Part shown: positions 59,256-64,000 of the stretch, piece after piece
Numbering within the stretch: the stretch's first letter is position 1
How the letters are laid out: each line of letters begins with the position of its first letter
Source: Bromus sterilis
Lineage: Eukaryota > Streptophyta > Magnoliopsida > Poales > Poaceae
Length of the DNA: 64,000 bases
NCBI GenBank assembly: GCA_950022295.1
Contig: OX465598.1
Coordinates: 92,914,001 to 92,978,000, forward strand
Direction: 5' to 3'
Translations under genes and position numbers: made by a program
The notes under the pieces: generated by a model
The model's database searches: none
What the model was told of the DNA's origin: nothing
The model's input: the letters and a program-made list of their open reading frames with translations, nothing else

Positions 59256-59800
59256 GGATTTCTTTAGACCCTATTCTCTCGACTTTTTGTATGTTGTGAC
59301 AAAAAGGGGGAGATGTAGTGGCATCGAAGAAATTAGTTTGCCTACGGGGTTAAGGGCTTTGCTTTTCATTCGATAAACTTTTGATTTTGAGATTTCTGAG
59401 TAGTTTCAACAAACTTTCGATTCAATTCGATCTGGTTGTAACTAACTCTAAGTAGGTCTGTGAACTGCTACTATTTTCATAAGATATCTATCTGCTGCTT
59501 GCAATACTTAACTTTTTGCAGGAAGTTATCTTTCATATAAGTTCACAGGTCATTCGAGGAGATTGCATATTTCTCATTGGATACTATCTGGAATGCAATT
59601 TCTCTCGCTAAGATTATTGATGTTTTTCCCTCGACACTACTTGTCAAATGTGCACTTCACATGAAATCTTTATCTTCCGTGCATACATCAAGGGGGAGTA
59701 CTTCATCGATCTTAGCACTGGTTTATCATCGAAAACTCAAAAATTTTCAAATTATTTATCGTTGCCTGTTTTGTCAACAATTGTCCAAAAAGGGGGAGAT
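59256..59800 (+). promoter_or_regulatory. Three polypurine tracts before the Sirevirus 3' LTR
   Basis: AAAAAGGGGGAGAT at 59301-59314, CAAGGGGGAG at 59689-59698 and AAAAAGGGGGAGAT at 59787-59800. The last abuts the 3' LTR and would prime plus-strand DNA. Repeated tracts are a known Sirevirus trait. No gene lies between them. Confidence 0.88.
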
Positions 59801-61065
59801 TGTAAGAGCAAGTTTTGCCCCCGAAGGTTTTGGACATTGTTGGACAAAGCAAAAGTGGAACTAATATTGTTTTCGAGTATAAACAGATTCTTAGGTTCCG
59901 AAAGAATGGAATTCGGATGAAGAAGGTCGAAGGACAACTCACTGCAGTGAAGCTGCAGTCATCTACCGAAACCTTTGAAGGAAGACGAACCCTAAAAATG
60001 TCGTCAAAGGAGATGAATCTCTCGAGTAAAAGCGCAACGAGGAGAAAGCTGAAGCTGGTCGAAGACTTAGTCTTTTTGCTAGTTTCTCTTTATTTTCTTG
60101 AGTCGTAGGAAAAACCGTACTATTAAGAGGGGTTTGCTAGTTGAGATCTTTGTCGAAGTGAATTTGCTCTGCTCAACCAAAACCCACGAAAGCCTACCGA
60201 GAGAAATCTTACTGAGTCGAGTGAATAGCTCGAAGGCAAAGTCATCGCACTTCGTGCCTTCGAGAGAGAACTCGTTCGGTGAGTCAGCTTACTTGTTCCT
60301 CAAGTAAAGTTGCGCAGTGATTGGATTCCGACCGTTGTGGACACGCGTCAAGCGGTCGCATCGGGTCACTTCAGTCATTTTACCCATGGGGATCGCCAAC
60401 TATAAATACCCCGCACCTACCCGCCATTTCGGGTTGGCTGCTCCACTGAAGATTCTAAGACAGAAGTCTGTGAGCATCCCAAAGAGATCCATCGAGAGAA
60501 AACCTACACCCAAGTCTGAGCTGAGTTGAGAAATTCATAGAGACTTAGGTTGGGATTAGCCGATCTTTTTATCTTGGAGAACTGCAAGTCTCCTAGACGG
60601 TTAGGAGTCGCCTGTCAAGCAGTCAAAGAGTAATTGTCACTGCTGAAGGAAGTTTGTAAAGGTCTCGGAGATGTTCTGAATCATCTACCACGAGTGAAAA
60701 CTGGACAAGCTCGAGGAGTTTGTTGCAGTGGAGAATAGGACGAAGAGAGTTTTGCTCCAGTTGTTCAATCACCAGTCCCTCCAACCAGACGTAGCACTTT
60801 GCAGAGTGTGAACTGGTTTACCAAACATTGTCGAGTCAGGCTCATTTTACTTCCAGCATTTACATTAAGTATTTACTCGTTGCCTGTTTGTCTTTGATGT
60901 TTTCCTTCGCTCCCAATCCTTTCGAGCCTTGTATTACTTTAGATACTGTATTTCTTTCGTGATGTCTTTAGTCCTACGAAGTTTGCATGATTTCCTTCTA
61001 AGTTCCTTAGAATTTTTAGAAGTGATCATTCACCCCCTCCCCCTCTGATCATTCTTGAGCCTTCA
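59801..61065 (+). repeat. Sirevirus 3' LTR (1265 bp)
   Basis: Matches 46904-48168 with about 27 substitutions by eye and no net length change. Confidence 0.95.
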
Positions 61066-61872
61066 CATTTCCATAGCCTTTCCGAGATATATTTCCATGC
61101 AACATCCACCTCTTCATGACTTGATCTTCATGTCATACATGTTCCTTCTACACTAGCAGAGGCATACATTGCATACATCATGATAGCTACATCTTCTTTA
61201 TGTTTGAGTACCTTGTAAAGTGTGAAGATCTTCTATACCCTCTTGTAAAATAGAGTGTTGCCCTTAAGTGAGGAAAAGATCCCAAAGTGGACAAAATAAA
61301 AGATCCCAAAGAGGACAAATGAGAGTTAAATAGAAAGAACCAATGAGGACACCAAAAAATACAAAAAAATAGAAAAAAGAAAAAAAAGAGAGAAAGGGGC
61401 AACACTTTATTTCTTTCCTTGCCATCCTAAGTGTCAACTTTCGTGCTCACCCTCATCCATTGCATGAGTGCTCAAAATATCGAAAAAGAGTGGATCAAAT
61501 TGACTTGTACCTAGCTAGTGGTCTGGGGACGAGTCAAGATAAGATTCCAAAGAAGACCAAGTGTGAAACTTTAGTAGATTGAGTTCTCAACAAATATACA
61601 TTTTTCTCGTATTCCCTATCCCCCTACTTGCACGCAAACACCATTTGGAGACATTCGAGTCACGGATAGAGAGAGCTCTTGCACCTAATGTTCTTTCGTT
61701 GCTTGTTTCAATGTTAATATAGGCTCTTGCATGTTATGACTTTAATTGAATCACATACCTTGATTGCTTTACTTTTCAAAGTTCTTATATGGTTGCTAGC
61801 ATGTCACCACAGTAATTATGTTTGTTATCATTTACCTACTCGAGGACGAGCAGGAATTAAGCTTGGGGATGT
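61066..61872 (+). other. Athila-like internal 3' part and polypurine tract
   Basis: Right continuation of the Athila-like internal region (CATTTCCATAGCC, duplicated site first). No gene. It ends with AAGCTTGGGGATGT (61859-61872), the polypurine tract before the 3' LTR. Confidence 0.8.
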
Positions 61873-63503
61873 TGATACTTCCCAAACGTATCTATAATTT
61901 CTGCTTGCTCCATGCATGTTTTGTGTGATATTGCTATGATCTAGATACACTTTCATACACTTTTGATCATATATGGACTAACTTATTAACTCAATGCACC
62001 ACAGTGTCAGTTCCTGTTTTCTGCTGTTTTTCTATTTCAGTTTTCCCCCATATTAAAAGTGCTCCAAAAATCTGGGAAAAATCAGATAAAAATCAGTGCA
62101 ACGGAAGCTTCCGGAACCCGGAAGGAGGGCCAGAGGGCCCCCACCTGTTGCCCAGGCGGCCAGGTGGCGCGACCTAGGGCTTGGCCGCGCCACCAGGGTG
62201 CCTGGATCCCTGGTGGCCCCCCTGGCTGCCCCCTTCCCCTATTTAATCTCCGTGACGCGAAACCCCTGAAGACAGAAACCTTTTTCGTGATCTCGCCTCT
62301 GTTCCGCCGCCGCCACGCTTCCAAGATCGGGAGCGCCAACAAACTTCTTCTCGGCACCCTGCCGGAGGGAGGATTGACCTCCGGGAGCTTCCCCTCCACC
62401 ATGGACGCTTCCCGGATTTGACGTGAGTAGTTTTCTTTGGACCATGGGTCCGTGATCAGTAGCTATGTGATGTTCCCCTCCCCTCTTTGTTCTTCATGGT
62501 CTGCCCTACATGATCGAGGCACATATGTAATCTTTCTGTCGTTGCTATGCTGAGTTTGCTGGGATCTGATGGATTATGAGATTATGTTCAGATTGTGATT
62601 GAGTAATATATTTGGTTCTTATCTTTTATATATTTGTTCCTAAGTAATTCTTGCATGTTCTCCGTTGCTGTTTATTGCTTTGGCCAAGTAGTAGGTAGTG
62701 ACTCCAAGAGGGAACATTATGCTCGATTGTGGGTTCAGGCCCCCCGATGACATGCTTGAGTGACATAAACATGAGTCTAGGGAATGTGTTGTTGCCACAA
62801 GGGGGGAAACAATGGTGCTTGTAACCGCGGTTGCAAGGATTGTTTACTTTATGCAAAGTTCTTTAATGCAGTTGTCTGTTGCTTTGGGTTTACACTTTGG
62901 GTGGGGCTCGCAACTTAATACCAGCGAGATGTTCTGGATAGATATCTCAAGATGGATGATTAGTAGTAGATGCAGTTGGATTTCGGTCTACTTATTTTGG
63001 TGTACCGCCCATGCTTTTAAACCTCGTCCTTTCTTTGTAGCAAAGTTAGCATTGCGGTGCGTTTCTAATCCTGTCAATTGCCCAGTTGTAATTTGTTTAC
63101 CTCGCATAGCAGTTTTATCGTCTTTTGGGAGAGAGACATCACTAGTGAACATCACGGGACCCCGGTCCATATTCTCATCACTGTTTACACGCTTATTTAC
63201 TTTTGTGCTTTTACTTTCTAGCTGCTATCACTATTATCATTATCCCTTGTGTTTGATCCTTTGTAAACAACAAGACCGGAGAGATTGACAACCTCTCTGA
63301 ACTTCGTTGGGAGCAAGGTTATTTGTTTCTGTGTGCAGGTCTACGTCAGTTGCGCCGCTGACACCTACTTATCATCTCCGGAGTCCTACGGGAGAAAAAC
63401 TATATCCTCTACATAGGGGAAATTTGCTGCTATCCTACATCTCACCTTCCACTTGGGGTAACCAACGAAGGGCGAGAAACCATTATCAACATCTCGCTCA
63501 TCA
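61873..63503 (+). repeat. Athila-like 3' LTR (1631 bp)
   Basis: Starts TGATACTTCCCAAACG and ends ATCTCGCTCATCA, followed by GTGGA. It differs from the 5' LTR by substitutions and small indels. Confidence 0.93.
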
Positions 63504-63555
63504 GTGGACGATTATCCGTGACTAGTTGTTGGATTCAAAAAAGTGTCAGAGTCTG

Positions 63556-63715
63556 AAGCAAATATGCAACTATAACAAAAACCAAAGGAGATAAAGGATC
63601 TCCTTGTCTAACACCATGTAAGAGGTTGTGTGGAAGGAAATAAGGCCACACGTTTGAATTCTCTCACCCACTTCATCTTTGCAATAGTAGCCACGATCCC
63701 GACACTATCACCCTT
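63556..63715 (-). pseudogene. LINE reverse transcriptase fragment (continuation of 37357-39024)
   Basis: The minus strand reads HGVRQGDPLSPLVFVIVAYL, the LRQGDPLSP motif of LINE RT. After the 8-bp hAT duplication it joins the frame at 39024 (..NKAFLDGQ). The LINE ORF2 thus spans the whole hAT nest. Its 5' limit is unclear beyond about 63715. Confidence 0.85.
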
Positions 63716-64000
63716 GATTGGTATTGCTTGCTGATGCCCTGCTCCAAGGGTGAATCCCACGAGAGTGGAAAACGACACAAGGTGCCTCCATCATCTTATC
63801 GCACGGGATAACAGCTTCCCCTTGAGACGGTTCCATGCGAGATGGGTACGTCAGGAATGCGATGATGCCCCCAAGAAGGTAAATGATGCCCCCAACTGCG
63901 ATCATTGTTGGTCATGGCCCAAGGCCAAGACAGGGTCTTCGCCCAAGATCCCCACATACCCAAACCACACCAACATCGACAAGCTCACAAAGCACGACCA
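63716..64000. other. Unresolved window end
   Basis: Sequence changes character near 63715 and no longer reads as LINE. A phrase GATGCCCCCAA occurs twice (63864, 63887). No family recognised. Confidence 0.35.

Larger units (their letters stand above)
46904..61065 (+). mobile_element. Sirevirus-type Ty1/copia retrotransposon with envelope-position ORF, 14.2 kb
   Basis: LTRs of 1265 bp (46904-48168, 59801-61065; TGTAAGAGCA .. GAGCYTTCA) and a perfect CATTT duplication (46899-46903, 61066-61070). A tRNA-Met site and order gag, protease, integrase, RT, RNase H are followed by a long extra ORF and several AGGGGGAG polypurine tracts, the Sirevirus signature. By hand count the LTRs differ at about 27 positions (about 2 percent). 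Gag, integrase, RT and the extra ORF each have at least one stop or frameshift, so this copy is dead. Size and layout resemble the Maximus group of Triticeae (inference). Confidence 0.93.
42599..63503 (+). mobile_element. Non-autonomous Athila-like gypsy retrotransposon, split by a Sirevirus
   Basis: LTRs 42599-44242 and 61873-63503 (TGATACKTCCCAAACGTATC .. CTCATCA) and a perfect GTGGA duplication (42594-42598, 63504-63508) define it. Internal sequence has a TGGCGCCGTTGCCGGGGA priming site, one gag-like frame and no protease, RT or integrase. Without the inserted Sirevirus it is about 6.7 kb. It is a large non-autonomous derivative that would need enzymes from a related Athila element. Confidence 0.92.
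39033..63547 (-). mobile_element. hAT DNA transposon, degenerate, interrupted by the Athila-like nest
   Basis: It carries a minus-strand hAT transposase. Flanks AGAGTCCG (39025-39032) and AGAGTCTG (63548-63555) form an 8-bp duplication with one difference, and joining them restores the LINE reading (CTTCAGACTCTAATAAACAA on the minus strand). Ends are TGTTTTGAGTGG at the left and CCATTCAAAA-like (GGATTCAAAAAAGTG) at the right, weak inverted repeats. Subterminal GACTAGTCG motifs occur near 39077, 39108 and 42512. Without the nested element it is about 3.6 kb. Confidence 0.75.

Overview
The window is plant nuclear DNA, almost certainly from a Triticeae grass (wheat, Aegilops or barley relatives). 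Long terminal repeats (LTRs) that begin TGTTGGRAATATGCYCTAGAGG-like and end CCAACA, an LTR beginning TGATACKTCCCAAACGTATC, a Stowaway end and chains of nested retrotransposons are all typical of that group. Most of the sequence is transposable element (TE). I see one recognisable host gene fragment, an ERI1-type 3'-5' exoribonuclease, and no RNA genes or CRISPR arrays.

Layout. 1-13.6 kb is gene-side sequence: an unresolved repeat tail with a perfect 29-bp inverted repeat, a small MITE, four exons of the ERI1-like gene (1847-3433, +), small transposon remnants, a dead LINE on the minus strand (about 6.1-7.3 kb), a weakly supported minus-strand gene whose 5' end may lie near 11.3-11.8 kb, and a long-inverted-repeat element (12.78-13.57 kb). 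From 13.6 to 28.6 kb an older LTR-like sequence is split by a minus-strand gypsy element (13890-27447, site duplication AAGAC/AAGAT). That gypsy element carries two later insertions: a deleted non-coding Angela/BARE-like element (16800-19339, duplication CGGAC) and a perfect solo LTR (25012-26816, duplication ATCGG). 28.6-30.8 kb is mostly uninformative apart from an orphan promoter-like segment.

From about 30.6 kb to the window end I read one five-level nest. A minus-strand LINE was hit by a nearly intact copia element (30815-37351, duplication AGAGG) and, further along, by a hAT DNA transposon (39033-63547, duplication AGAGTCYG). The hAT was hit by a non-autonomous Athila-like element (42599-63503, duplication GTGGA). 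That in turn was hit by a 14.2-kb Sirevirus-type copia element (46904-61065, duplication CATTT). Every border in this chain was found by matching the two flanks by eye.

Two retroelements deserve attention for expression strategy. The copia element at 30815 starts its gag inside the LTR. A candidate 213-bp intron then runs across the LTR/internal border; it is a multiple of three, stop-free, and would add two hydrophobic stretches if retained. The Sirevirus carries, after pol, an envelope-position ORF of over 1100 residues. That ORF is preceded by what looks like its own TATA box, leader and a 419-bp leader intron, as if it were a separate transcription unit.
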